From Bin52 sp965213935 (GTDB taxonomy: Bacteria; Pseudomonadota; Alphaproteobacteria; Thalassobaculales; Thalassobaculaceae): DNA of 64,000 bases. The stretch is from positions 744,001 to 808,000 of the forward strand of contig CBDCAO010000011.1 of NCBI GenBank assembly GCA_965213935.1. The letters run 5' to 3'. Position 1 is the first letter of the stretch. The number at the start of each line of letters is the position of its first letter. A program made the translations under genes and the position numbers. This document shows positions 27,986 through 35,960 of the stretch, one piece after another. The notes under the pieces are model-generated. The model was not told the origin of the DNA and did no database searches. It saw only the letters and a list, made by a program, of their open reading frames with translations.

Positions 27986-28129
27986 GGGCGAGCCTGGTCA
28001 TGCCGGTTTCGGTACCGCAGCAGGGGGGCGTGCGGCACGGACGTTACCTGTCCCCCGTCGCCGTCGCAGACCTGTGTGGGGCCCGGGACATCTCCGCCAT
28101 CACCGCTCAACCGAACGCTTGCGATCCCC

Positions 28130-28290
28130 CTGAAATTCCGGCTGGCACCCGGGAGACCCTGCCGGCAATCGGCAAGCTGCTCGGTCACACCCAGGTGCAG
28201 ACGACTGCCCGCCCCGCCTGCCCGCGATACCATGAAGGCGCCCGCTGCACGCATCGGCGACAGCATCGACAACGATCTCGTCACGGCGTC
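28130..28290 (+). pseudogene. C-terminal remnant of a tyrosine recombinase/phage integrase
   Basis: One frame reads ETLPAIGKLLGHTQVQTTAR, the conserved end of XerC/phage-type integrases containing the HxxR-box histidine region. The following frame reads ARDTMKAPAARIGDSIDNDL, the usual last residues. The segment between, which should read YAHL and carry the catalytic Tyr, is lost in a small frameshifting deletion. Only about 50 codons survive; the remainder of the 374-bp gap between dctM and the antitoxin shows nothing else. It points to a former integrated island here. Confidence 0.6.
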
Positions 28291-28315
28291 ACAAGCCGCT
28301 TTCATCTCTACGGAT

Positions 28316-28325
28316 TATACGTATA
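28316..28325. promoter_or_regulatory. AT-rich palindrome upstream of antitoxin
   Basis: TATACGTATA, a perfect 10-bp palindrome in very GC-rich surroundings, 34 bases before the antitoxin ATG. Phd-type antitoxins usually repress their own operon by binding such palindromes, so this is a plausible operator overlapping a promoter. The assignment is inferred from position and symmetry only. Confidence 0.4.
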
Positions 28326-28359
28326 TTGAGACAGGTGCCTGCTATCTGGGGAGGCTGCC

Positions 28360-28614
28360 ATGCCCACCGTGAGTGCCCTTGAGTTCCAGCGCAAGTTCGG
28401 CCGGTTCCAGCACGAAGCGCAGCGCGAGCCGGTGGAGATAACCCGGCATGGGCGCCGCGAGTTCGTGCTCATGTCTGCGGAGCAATATGACTGGCTTTGC
28501 GCTTCTGCGCAGCGCAGCCATCGCACGGACGCCGCCGCCGATATGGTGATCGACGCCGTGGAGCGCGCCGAGATGGATGTGGAGCACAAGTCGCTCGACG
28601 ACCTGCTGGCGTAA
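28360..28614 (+). CDS. Type II antitoxin, Phd/YefM family
   Basis: 84-residue antitoxin. The N-terminal domain has the Phd/YefM pattern (VSALEFQRKFGRFQHEA, then EPVEITRHGRREFVLMSAEQYDWL) expected to bind DNA. The acidic, flexible C-terminus (VERAEMDVEHKSLDDLLA) would wrap the toxin. A GGGGAGG site precedes the ATG. The partner toxin starts 10 bases downstream but is broken, so the antitoxin is now an orphan that is still intact. Confidence 0.85.
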   Translation: MPTVSALEFQRKFGRFQHEAQREPVEITRHGRREFVLMSAEQYDWLCASAQRSHRTDAAADMVIDAVERAEMDVEHKSLDDLLA

Positions 28615-28933
28615 CGACGGAACGGTGGCGCTTCCCGATCCGAAGCCAGGCCTGGTCGTCCGCTACGACTACCTCTGGACGCACGAGGCCGCTGCCGGCC
28701 GCGACCAGGGCAAGACCCGTCCGACCTGGCTGATCGCCCGCGCTACGTCGTTCTGCTTCCGATCACCCGTACATCGCCCGCGGGCGATGCGGCGGGCATC
28801 GAAATCCCGGCGCGCGTCCAGCAGGCCCTGGGTCTCGACGACGCACCAAGCTGGGTGATCGTGTCGGAGCATAATATCGATGAATGGCCCAATGCCGGGC
28901 TGTCTCCGCTGCCCGGTCTGCCGGACGTCTTCA

Positions 28934-28943
28934 CCTACGGTTT
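28934..28943 (+). repeat. 10-bp direct repeat, left copy, flanking TnpB insertion
   Basis: CCTACGGTTT in the toxin reading frame. An identical copy lies at 29756-29765 on the other side of the inserted element, also in the toxin frame. It looks like a target duplication, although IS200/IS605 elements normally make none. Confidence 0.6.
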
Positions 28944-29627
28944 GGGACTTACATAGAAAGGTGGACGGCTCATGCCGCCATCCTTGCTTGTGTGTTCACG
29001 GTTCCACGGCCCGGCAGCCTCCCCGTGCAGCAGCGCCAGTCCCCGACGCTGTATGGTGCGGGCAGCATTCGCGTCCGCATGATCGGCGTGGCCGCAGGCC
29101 ACGCAGTGAAACCGGTCCCGTGTCCTGCGCGATCGGGCATCGACGTGCCCGCACGCTGCACAGGTCTGGCTGGTGTGGCGGGGATCGACCGCGATCACGC
29201 GCCCCGCCTTGTACTCCAGCATCGCGCGCAGGGCGGCCCAGCCGGTGTCGAGAACGACCCGGTTGAGCCCGGCCTTCTGCTTCACCCCGCTGCCCGGCTC
29301 TTCCGCCGTGCCGCGGGCGCTTGCCGTCATGGCCTTCACCTTCAGGTTCTCGATCGCGACGGTGTGCGCACCCTCCGCGATCCTGCGCGAGACCTGGTGG
29401 TGCCAGTCGCGCCTTGTGCCGGCCTGGCGCCGTCTCGTCTTCGCCAGACGGGCGCGGGTGCGCGCCCGGCGGCCCGAACCGCGCTTTTGCCGTGCCAGTT
29501 TCCGCGACAGGCGCTTCGCCTTCGCCTCGAGGCGGCGCCAGTTGTCACGCGTCTGCGGCAGCAGACGGTATGTGACCTGGCGGTGTGCACGCTGCGGTCT
29601 TGTCCCGGGTCTTGTTTCGGACGGCAT
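28935..29627 (-). pseudogene. TnpB (IS200/IS605-type RNA-guided nuclease ancestor), internally deleted
   Basis: 230-codon minus-strand frame. The N-terminus looks like a TnpB start (AHRQVTYRLLPQT) and then jumps directly into the late part of the protein. That part includes a basic helix (LEAKAKRLSRKLARQKRG), the RuvC-II Glu (AIENLKVKAMTASARGTAEE), a zinc ribbon with two CxxC pairs (CAACG, CVACG) and the RuvC-III HADHADANAA. The wedge/REC region and the RuvC-I Asp are missing, so about 150-200 residues have been deleted and cleavage is not expected. No TnpA is nearby. It is the best preserved zinc-ribbon/RuvC-III copy of the three. Confidence 0.75.
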
Positions 29628-29755
29628 GCGGTGTCTCCCGAACAGTACGGGAAATATACAGGATAAAACGTGGAACATGCAAGGAAAATGCGCCTGCAGG
29701 TCTTCGAGTCAGGCCCTGCAGGCGGCATGACGCTGTCAAGTCATCCTAATAAGAG
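28944..29755 (-). mobile_element. Non-autonomous TnpB-carrying insertion within the toxin gene
   Basis: About 812 bp lie between the two copies of CCTACGGTTT. They hold the internally deleted tnpB on the minus strand and no tnpA. The left junction contains TTAC (28950-28953), a tetranucleotide used as target by some IS608-like elements. A short inverted repeat (TCCCG/CGGGA, 29636-29652) lies just before the tnpB start. Exact ends are uncertain by up to the length of the repeat. The element must have been mobilised in trans, if by IS605-type transposition. Confidence 0.6.
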
Positions 29756-29765
29756 CCTACGGTTT
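29756..29765 (+). repeat. 10-bp direct repeat, right copy, flanking TnpB insertion
   Basis: CCTACGGTTT, identical to 28934-28943. The toxin frame continues directly from it (TAC GGT TTC ATC), so removing one repeat plus the element restores the gene. Confidence 0.6.
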
Positions 29766-29993
29766 CATCCCACCGGGACTGTTCGCGCAGATCAAGGCCC
29801 GTTTCCTCGAACTAGCTCGTGCGAAGGAGAGCCGCGCGGTGCGCCGTTGAGCGGAAGTGCGGCCGACATTCCTTGCCGCCCTGCCGGCATGCGCGCCACA
29901 TCAGGACGCCGACGCGCGACGAAAGTGATTGGGACTTGCAAACGATACGCTTACGGTAACCCGAGTGCGCCCCGTTGAAGCTTAGGCCTCTAC

Positions 29994-32900
29994 ATGCCAC
30001 AAGATGATGAAATAAAAAAAGAAAATGCCAACGCAGGAAATCGGTATCGCATCGGCGTTGATGTCGGCGGTACCTTCACCGATTTCGTGCTCCACGACGG
30101 CAAGACCGGCCGTGTCGTGGTCCACAAGGTTCCGTCGACGCCTGCTGATCCATCTGAGGCGGTCAGAAACGGCCTGCCGGAACTGCTGGAGAAGGCCGGC
30201 ACCTCCGACATCGGGCAACTCCTTCACGCCACCACGGTCGCAACAAACGCCATCATTCAGCGGCGTGGGGCGAAGACGGCCCTGATCACCACGCGGGGCT
30301 TTCGGGATGTGCTCATCCTCGGGCGTCAGAAGCGCTACGAGACCTACGACCTGCACATGCGCAAGCCCGATCCTCTCATCCCGCGCGAGCAGATCTTCGA
30401 AGTGCGCGAACGGGTGAACTTCGAGGGTGAGGTGCTGGAGCCGCTGGACGCCGTGAACCTCGAGGAGGTGCTGGAGCGTATCGCGGTCGAGGGCTACGAG
30501 GCGGTCGCGGTGGCGCTGCTCCATTCCTACGCCAACCCTGTTCATGAACGCGCGATCGGTGAAGCGGTCGCCCGGCGCATGCCGGGTGCCGCCCTCAGCC
30601 TGTCGGTCGAGGTGTCACCGAAGCTGCGGGAGTACGAACGCACAAACACCACCGTGGCGAACAGCTTCGTCAAGCCGCTGGTGGGCACCTACGTGCGGCG
30701 GTTGGCCGGGGATCTCGCGGATGTCGAGCTGTCGATCATGCAATCGAATGGCGGACTGGTCTCGCCGACGCTCGCCGGCGATTACCCGGTCCGCATTGTC
30801 GAAAGCGGTCCCGCCGCCGGCGTGCTGCTCGCGGCCCGGGTCGGTCGGGAAATCGGCGCCGACCGGGTACTCAGTTTCGACATGGGCGGGACTACCGCCA
30901 AGCTGGGCGCCGTTGATGACGGCGAGCCGGCGATCGCCCCTGTCTTCGAGGTCGATCCGGTGCGGTTCAGGAAGGGATCTGGCCTGCCGGTCAACGTTCC
31001 GGCGGTCGAACTGATCGAGATCGGTGCCGGTGGAGGCTCCATCGCCGTGGCGATGGACGGCGCCATCCGTGTGGGTCCGGAGAGTGCGGGCGCGGACCCT
31101 GGCCCCGCATGTTATGGTACCGGTGGCCTGCGGCCGACGGTCACCGATGCGAACCTGGTACTCGGCTACCTCAACCCGTCGTACTTCAACGGCGGAGCGA
31201 TGGATCTTGACCCGGCTGCGGCCGAGGCGGCACTTGCCAGCCGTGTCGCCGGACCGCTCGGGCTGTCGGTGGCCGAGGCCGCGTGGGGAGTTCACCTGGT
31301 TGCGACCGGCAACATGGAACACGCCTTGCGGGTCGTCTCGGTGGAACGCGGTCGTGATCCGCGAAACTACGCGCTGGTCGCCTTCGGCGGTGCGGGACCA
31401 CTGCACGCAGCCCGGATCGCACGGGCTCTGGGGGTTCGTCAGGTCATTGTACCGGGAGATGCGGGCGTCGGATCTGCCGTCGGCATGCTGGCGGCAGACG
31501 GCCGGCTCGACGTGTCCGTGACCCGGCTGTTGCGCCTTGACGAGGCCTCGCCTGGAGATATCGCGGCCATTTACGACGCACTCGAGGCACGGCTCGCAGA
31601 AGAACTGGCCCGACTGCCAGGCGCCGCGAGCCCGGAATTCCGGCGGTTTGCCTACATGCGCCATGCGGGTCAGGGATTCGAGATCCACGTTGACATTCCG
31701 GCGGGTCAGATCGGCTGCGGTTTCACCGAAGCCTGCGAGGACGCGTTTCGCGCCGCGTACCTGGCCCGGTACCACACCGAGGACAGCAGCAGCGCGGTCG
31801 AGGGTGTCGACTGGGCGCTGGCCGCAGTGGTGCCGGGTTCTCACGGCCTGCTGGCCCGGGAGAGGCGCACGTCGGCGACCGGGGAGCCACAGGGCACGAG
31901 ACCGGCCTGGTTCCCGGAGGCGGACGGCATGATCGAGACAGCCGTCTGGCGCCGCGAGGCCATCGGTCCCGACACGGTCATCACCGGACCGGCCATCGTG
32001 GAAGATGCCGAGGCGACCACTCTCGTTCTGCCGGGTGACCGCGCCCGGCTGGTGCCGGGAGGAGGCTACCTGCTGATCGACATCGCAGGGGTGGAGGCGG
32101 AGAATGAGACCGTGCCGGCCTCCGGGCCTCGCCCGGCAGACGTCGACCCCGTCACCTTCACCGTCATCTGGAACACCATCGTCTCCATTGCCGAGGAACT
32201 CGGCACCACCATGCGGCATACCGCCTTCAGCGAGGCGGTCAGGGAAGGAGACGACTTCTCGACCGCCGTGTTCGATGCCCGCGGACGGATGATCTCGCAG
32301 GGCAGCTTTTCGCCGGGCCATCTTGGCTCCATGCCGTTCGTCATCCGGCACGTGAACGAGGCGTTCCCGCCGGAAACGCTGAAGCCCGGCGACAGCATCA
32401 TGCTGAATGACAGCTGGATGGGGTCCGGACATTTCCCTGACATCTTCCAGGTGATGCCGGTGTTCGAGGCGGGCAAACTGCTCGGGTACGTCGCTGCGTC
32501 CGCCCACCAGATGGACGTGGGAGGCGCTGCGCCCGGTTCGCAGAAGGTGCATGGCGTGACCGAAGCCTTCCAGGAAGGCATCCGCATCCTGCCGGTCCGT
32601 TTCTGCCGGGAAGGCGAGATCGATCGCGACATCCTGACCCTGGTGCTTGCCAACACCCGCGTGCCGGACAAGGTGCGCGGTGACATCATGGCGCAGCACA
32701 TCGCCAACCTCACCGCTGCCGAGCGGTTTCGCCAGCTGTTTCGTGACCACGGCCGGCCGGTCGTCGAACAGGCCTTCGACGAGATCCTCGACCGCAGCGA
32801 GGCGCGCATGCGTGCCGCGCTCGCGAACGTGCCGCCCGGCACCTACAGCTTCGACGACCAGATGGACGACTACGGACCCGGAACACCGCCGATCCGGTTC

Positions 32901-33731
32901 GGGGTCGACATTACCTTTGGCGAGGGGCCTGAAGGGACCGAGGTGACGGTCGACTTCTCGCGCTCGTCGGACCAGGTGCCGGCCGCCATCAACAGCTACA
33001 TCAACTACACCCGCGCCTACACGCTGTTCGCGATCAAGGTTTTCTGCGATCCGTTCAGCCCCCAGAACGCGGGTGCGATGCGCCCGATCCGGCTTGTGGC
33101 CCGGGAAGGCAGTTTCTTCAATCCGAGGTTCCCGGCGGCCTCCGGCGGCAGGGCCGCACTGCAGGTGCGTATCTTCGACACCATCAACGGCGCCATGGCG
33201 CGTGCCATGCCTGCCCGGGCGATGGGCGCGTTCAGTCACTGGTCCAATCCGAACATCGGCGGGATCGACGAGCGGACAGGCAGGTCCTACGTGTTCTACG
33301 ACCTGATCCTCGCCGGCTACGGCGGAAGGGCGGACAGCGACGGGCCGGAGGGTCTGAGCCCGGTGATGAACTGCTCGAACATCCCGGTGGAGGTGCACGA
33401 GACCAATGCGCCGGTGCTGATCCACCGGCTTGAGCTGCTCGACGGCACGGGTGGTGCGGGCCGCCACCGCGGAGGCATGGGCCTGCGCAAGGACATAGAG
33501 CTGCTGGCCGGCGAAGGCGTGCTCACGCTGCTTGGTGACCGGCACGAAAGCCGGCCCTGGGGCGTGTTCGGCGGTGAGCCCGGGGCGCTCGGAGAAACCG
33601 TGCTCAATCCCCACGGCAGTGCCGAACGCCTCGGCTCGAAGGAAGTTCGCACGCTCGTGCGTGGCGACGTGGTCAGCATCCGCACCAGCGGAGCCGGCGG
33701 TTACGGACGCGCCCGGGAGCGGGATCCGTAA
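29994..33731 (+). CDS. Fused hydantoinase A-B protein (5-oxoprolinase-type)
   Basis: 1245-residue single chain with both hydantoinase subunits. Residues 20-700 are the A part (GVDVGGTFTDF at about 22, SFDMGGTTAKLGAV at about 297, GAGGGSIAVAMDG). Residues 710-1240 are the B part (VTFTVIWNTIVSIAEELGTT, NDSWMGSGHFPDIF, ending with a glycine-rich TSGAGGYG). This architecture matches ATP-dependent 5-oxoprolinases and some hydantoinases. The start region is AT-rich with no strong ribosome site. The creatinase gene follows about 80 bases later, so a role in ring-opening of N-methylhydantoin, a creatinine breakdown product, is plausible. 5-oxoproline or another lactam cannot be excluded. Confidence 0.92.
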   Translation: MPQDDEIKKENANAGNRYRIGVDVGGTFTDFVLHDGKTGRVVVHKVPSTPADPSEAVRNGLPELLEKAGTSDIGQLLHATTVATNAIIQRRGAKTALITTRGFRDVLILGRQKRYETYDLHMRKPDPLIPREQIFEVRERVNFEGEVLEPLDAVNLEEVLERIAVEGYEAVAVALLHSYANPVHERAIGEAVARRMPGAALSLSVEVSPKLREYERTNTTVANSFVKPLVGTYVRRLAGDLADVELSIMQSNGGLVSPTLAGDYPVRIVESGPAAGVLLAARVGREIGADRVLSFDMGGTTAKLGAVDDGEPAIAPVFEVDPVRFRKGSGLPVNVPAVELIEIGAGGGSIAVAMDGAIRVGPESAGADPGPACYGTGGLRPTVTDANLVLGYLNPSYFNGGAMDLDPAAAEAALASRVAGPLGLSVAEAAWGVHLVATGNMEHALRVVSVERGRDPRNYALVAFGGAGPLHAARIARALGVRQVIVPGDAGVGSAVGMLAADGRLDVSVTRLLRLDEASPGDIAAIYDALEARLAEELARLPGAASPEFRRFAYMRHAGQGFEIHVDIPAGQIGCGFTEACEDAFRAAYLARYHTEDSSSAVEGVDWALAAVVPGSHGLLARERRTSATGEPQGTRPAWFPEADGMIETAVWRREAIGPDTVITGPAIVEDAEATTLVLPGDRARLVPGGGYLLIDIAGVEAENETVPASGPRPADVDPVTFTVIWNTIVSIAEELGTTMRHTAFSEAVREGDDFSTAVFDARGRMISQGSFSPGHLGSMPFVIRHVNEAFPPETLKPGDSIMLNDSWMGSGHFPDIFQVMPVFEAGKLLGYVAASAHQMDVGGAAPGSQKVHGVTEAFQEGIRILPVRFCREGEIDRDILTLVLANTRVPDKVRGDIMAQHIANLTAAERFRQLFRDHGRPVVEQAFDEILDRSEARMRAALANVPPGTYSFDDQMDDYGPGTPPIRFGVDITFGEGPEGTEVTVDFSRSSDQVPAAINSYINYTRAYTLFAIKVFCDPFSPQNAGAMRPIRLVAREGSFFNPRFPAASGGRAALQVRIFDTINGAMARAMPARAMGAFSHWSNPNIGGIDERTGRSYVFYDLILAGYGGRADSDGPEGLSPVMNCSNIPVEVHETNAPVLIHRLELLDGTGGAGRHRGGMGLRKDIELLAGEGVLTLLGDRHESRPWGVFGGEPGALGETVLNPHGSAERLGSKEVRTLVRGDVVSIRTSGAGGYGRARERDP

Positions 33732-33814
33732 CGTCGGGTCCCGGCCAGGGGACAACGCCTGCGGTGCGCGGGGGCTGATGCCGAACCGGCCGCGGGACGG
33801 AAGGAGTAACGGCG

Positions 33815-35023
33815 ATGGAAGCGGCGAGAGACTTCGAGATCATCGAGAACGGTGACCGGGCGGCCGGTACGTTCAGCGAGGCCGAGATGGCCCGGAGAAT
33901 GTCGGCGCTGAGAGCGGCCATGGCGGAGCAGGACCTCGCCGCCGTCGTCCTGACCTCCATGCACGGCATTCTCTACTTCAGTGACTTTCTCTACTGCAGC
34001 TTCGGCCGGCCGTTCGGACTCGTCGTGACGGCGGAGCGCTCGACAGTACTGGCGCCGCTCGTCGATTTCGGTCACCCGTGGCGGCGGACCGGTGCGGTGC
34101 TGAGCTACACCGACTGGCGCCGCGATACCTTCTACGCCGGCGCCCGTTCTCTCGTTGGCACCGTCGGTCGGGTCGGGGTGGAATTCGATCACCTTTCCGT
34201 TGCCGGGCACCGCAAGCTCGCCGACGCCCTGGCCCCGGCCGAACTGGTCGACATGACCGGGCCGCTCATGCAGCTGCGGATGATCAAGTCGGCCGAGGAG
34301 ATCGGGCTGATTGTCGAGGCTGCCCGCATCGCCGATCTCGGTGGCGAGGCCTGCCGGGCCGCCCTCGCCGACGGCGTTGCCGAACACGAGGTGGCGCTGG
34401 CCGGAACCGACGCCATGGTGCGCGAGATCGCGCGGTCACGTCCCGACAGCGAGATCCGCGACACCTGGTCGTGGTGCCAGTCGGGCATCAATTCCGACGG
34501 CGCGCACAACCCGGTCACGACGCGGCGGATCGGTGTTGGCGACATCGTGCTGTTGAACTGTTTTCCGATGATCGCCGGTTACTACGCGGCACTGGAACGC
34601 ACCCTCTTTCTCGGCCACGCCGACGAGGCGTCATTGCGGTACTGGTCCATCAACCTCGAGGTGCATCGTCTCGGCCTCTCGCTCATCCGGCCCGGGGTGC
34701 GGTGCCGGGACATCGCCGCGGAACTCAACCGGCTCTGCGACCACCACGGCGTGCGTGACCGGCGCACCTTCGGCTACGGTCACAGCATCGGGGTGATCTG
34801 CCATCATTACGGCCGTGAGTCGGGGCTGGAGTTGCGCGAGGACATCGACACCGTGCTCGAGGAGGGCATGGTGGTGTCGATGGAGCCGATGATCACCATC
34901 GCGCAAGACGAGCCCGGCGCCGGCGGTTACCGGGAACACGACATCCTGGTGGTGACTGCCGACGGTTCCCGCAACATCACGGGGTTCCCGCTCGGGCCCG
35001 AACGCAACATCGTCGGCCCGTGA
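33815..35023 (+). CDS. Creatinase (creatine amidinohydrolase)
   Basis: 402-residue M24-fold enzyme that reads as creatinase rather than aminopeptidase over its whole length. Diagnostic stretches are YFSDFLYCSFGRPFGLVV, SGINSDGAHNPVTTRR, CFPMIAGYYAALERTLF, TFGYGHSIG and VVSMEPM. His231 corresponds to the catalytic His of Pseudomonas creatinase, and metal ligands of the peptidases are not conserved, as in true creatinases. It hydrolyses creatine to sarcosine and urea in the cytoplasm. GGAAGGAG lies upstream. The preceding fused hydantoinase suggests a creatine/creatinine or hydantoin utilisation pair; no sarcosine oxidase or urease gene is in view. Confidence 0.92.
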   Translation: MEAARDFEIIENGDRAAGTFSEAEMARRMSALRAAMAEQDLAAVVLTSMHGILYFSDFLYCSFGRPFGLVVTAERSTVLAPLVDFGHPWRRTGAVLSYTDWRRDTFYAGARSLVGTVGRVGVEFDHLSVAGHRKLADALAPAELVDMTGPLMQLRMIKSAEEIGLIVEAARIADLGGEACRAALADGVAEHEVALAGTDAMVREIARSRPDSEIRDTWSWCQSGINSDGAHNPVTTRRIGVGDIVLLNCFPMIAGYYAALERTLFLGHADEASLRYWSINLEVHRLGLSLIRPGVRCRDIAAELNRLCDHHGVRDRRTFGYGHSIGVICHHYGRESGLELREDIDTVLEEGMVVSMEPMITIAQDEPGAGGYREHDILVVTADGSRNITGFPLGPERNIVGP

Positions 35024-35238
35024 GATCCTGACCTGGATCCCGGACGGGCCCTGGCAGGCGTTCTCCACAAGACGCGATACCCGGCCGGCTCGCCGGCCAC
35101 GCAAGGGCTGGATCCGGGATCTCGACCGCAGCCGGCAGGCTGCACATGGGTCCGGCGCGTTCCGGTGCGGTTTCACATCCCGGGTGGGCGGGCCCGGTTG
35201 CAGGCGTACGGTCCGACATCGTCACAAGCCGGCCATCA

Positions 35239-35260
35239 GGGGAGCACGGGCGTGCTCCCC
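35239..35260. terminator. Hairpin between convergent creatinase and EF-hand genes
   Basis: 10-bp inverted repeat GGGGAGCACG / CGTGCTCCCC with a 2-base centre, in the 274-bp gap between two convergent genes. It could end transcription from either side; no U-run is visible. Nothing else is recognised in the gap. Confidence 0.4.
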
Positions 35261-35297
35261 GGCGAGGGCCGTCTTGACGAACCGGCATGGCTTCACG

Positions 35298-35774
35298 CTA
35301 GTCGTCCCGCCCGCGGTGGTAGCGGCGATGGTCCTTCATCGAGAGGCCGCCATCGCCGTTGCGATCCAGCCGCCGCACGATGTCGGCGAGCGGCCGGTCG
35401 AACTCGGCACGACTGACGATCGCGTTGCCGTCGGTGTCGAGCATCTGAAAGGCGCGCACGGTGAGCGGCTGCGTGGTTTCGTGCCAGAGCGCGGCAAACT
35501 CCTGCAGGCTCAGGTCACCGTCGCCGTTGGCATCATGTGCCGCGTGGCGGTCGTTGCGCGCCTGGTCGATCTCGGCCTGGGTGAGCTTGCCATCACTGTC
35601 GGCATCCATGGAGTCGAACATTTCCATCGCCGAGACGGCGAGCTGTCCCTTGTCAAGGAAACCCATGCCATGGCCGCCATGGCGGTGGCCGGCGTAGCTT
35701 GCGCCCGCGACTGCCGCAACGCCCAGGACGGCAGCGGCACCGATGGCGGTCAGTTTCTTCGTCCTCGCATTCAT
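35298..35774 (-). CDS. Exported EF-hand calcium-binding protein
   Basis: 158-residue protein with a signal peptide (KKLTAIGAAAVLGVAAVAGASYA) and four EF-hand loops. These are DADSDGKLTQAE (about 59), DANGDGDLSLQE (about 79), DTDGNAIVSRAE (about 111) and DRNGDGGLSMKD (about 139). The first, second and fourth are canonical calcium loops; the third is atypical. A short His/Gly-rich stretch (GHRHGGHG) follows the signal cleavage region. It would bind calcium in the periplasm. ATG at 35774 follows GGGAGAG; an earlier in-frame ATG lies six bases upstream. It is divergent from the two-component pair 187 bp away, which probably senses a related cue and may control it. Confidence 0.85.
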   Translation of the reverse strand: MNARTKKLTAIGAAAVLGVAAVAGASYAGHRHGGHGMGFLDKGQLAVSAMEMFDSMDADSDGKLTQAEIDQARNDRHAAHDANGDGDLSLQEFAALWHETTQPLTVRAFQMLDTDGNAIVSRAEFDRPLADIVRRLDRNGDGGLSMKDHRRYHRGRDD

Positions 35775-35960
35775 GATCATCTCTCCCGGTCTGGTTGATC
35801 CATCGGGTATCGGTGGATGATCCGAATATGGGTGCCAGGTGTCGCAGAACCTTGTCCTGTGCCTGGCGGGAGTGTCCCCCGATGTCGCACGGCGTCTTCG
35901 TGACACAGGCTGTTACACTCTTTTCGTGCGGCCCGCGGGAAGGCGCGTAGACTCCGTCCC

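Larger units (their letters stand above)
28625..29850 (+). pseudogene. PemK/MazF-like type II toxin, broken by a deletion and by a TnpB element
   Basis: The toxin starts at GTG 28625 (VALPDPKPGLVVRYDYLW, then EAAAGRDQGKTRPTWLIA). A frameshifting deletion near 28738 moves the rest to another frame (RYVVLLPITRTSPAGDAAGI, WVIVSEHNIDEWPNAGLSPL, DVFTYG) up to about 28943. The last 30 codons (GFIPPGLFAQIKARFLELAR to ESRAVRR and stop) are found at 29761-29850. An 0.8-kb TnpB element separates the parts. Joined across the shared CCTACGGTTT, they restore one continuous protein end. PemK/MazF toxins cut mRNA; this copy cannot be made. Family naming is from remembered similarity and is moderately sure. 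Confidence 0.7.

Noticed and set aside
30615..33755. Minus-strand open frame of about 1046 codons opposite the fused hydantoinase
   Set aside because: High GC makes antisense frames long; the protein matches nothing and the plus strand carries strong family motifs throughout.
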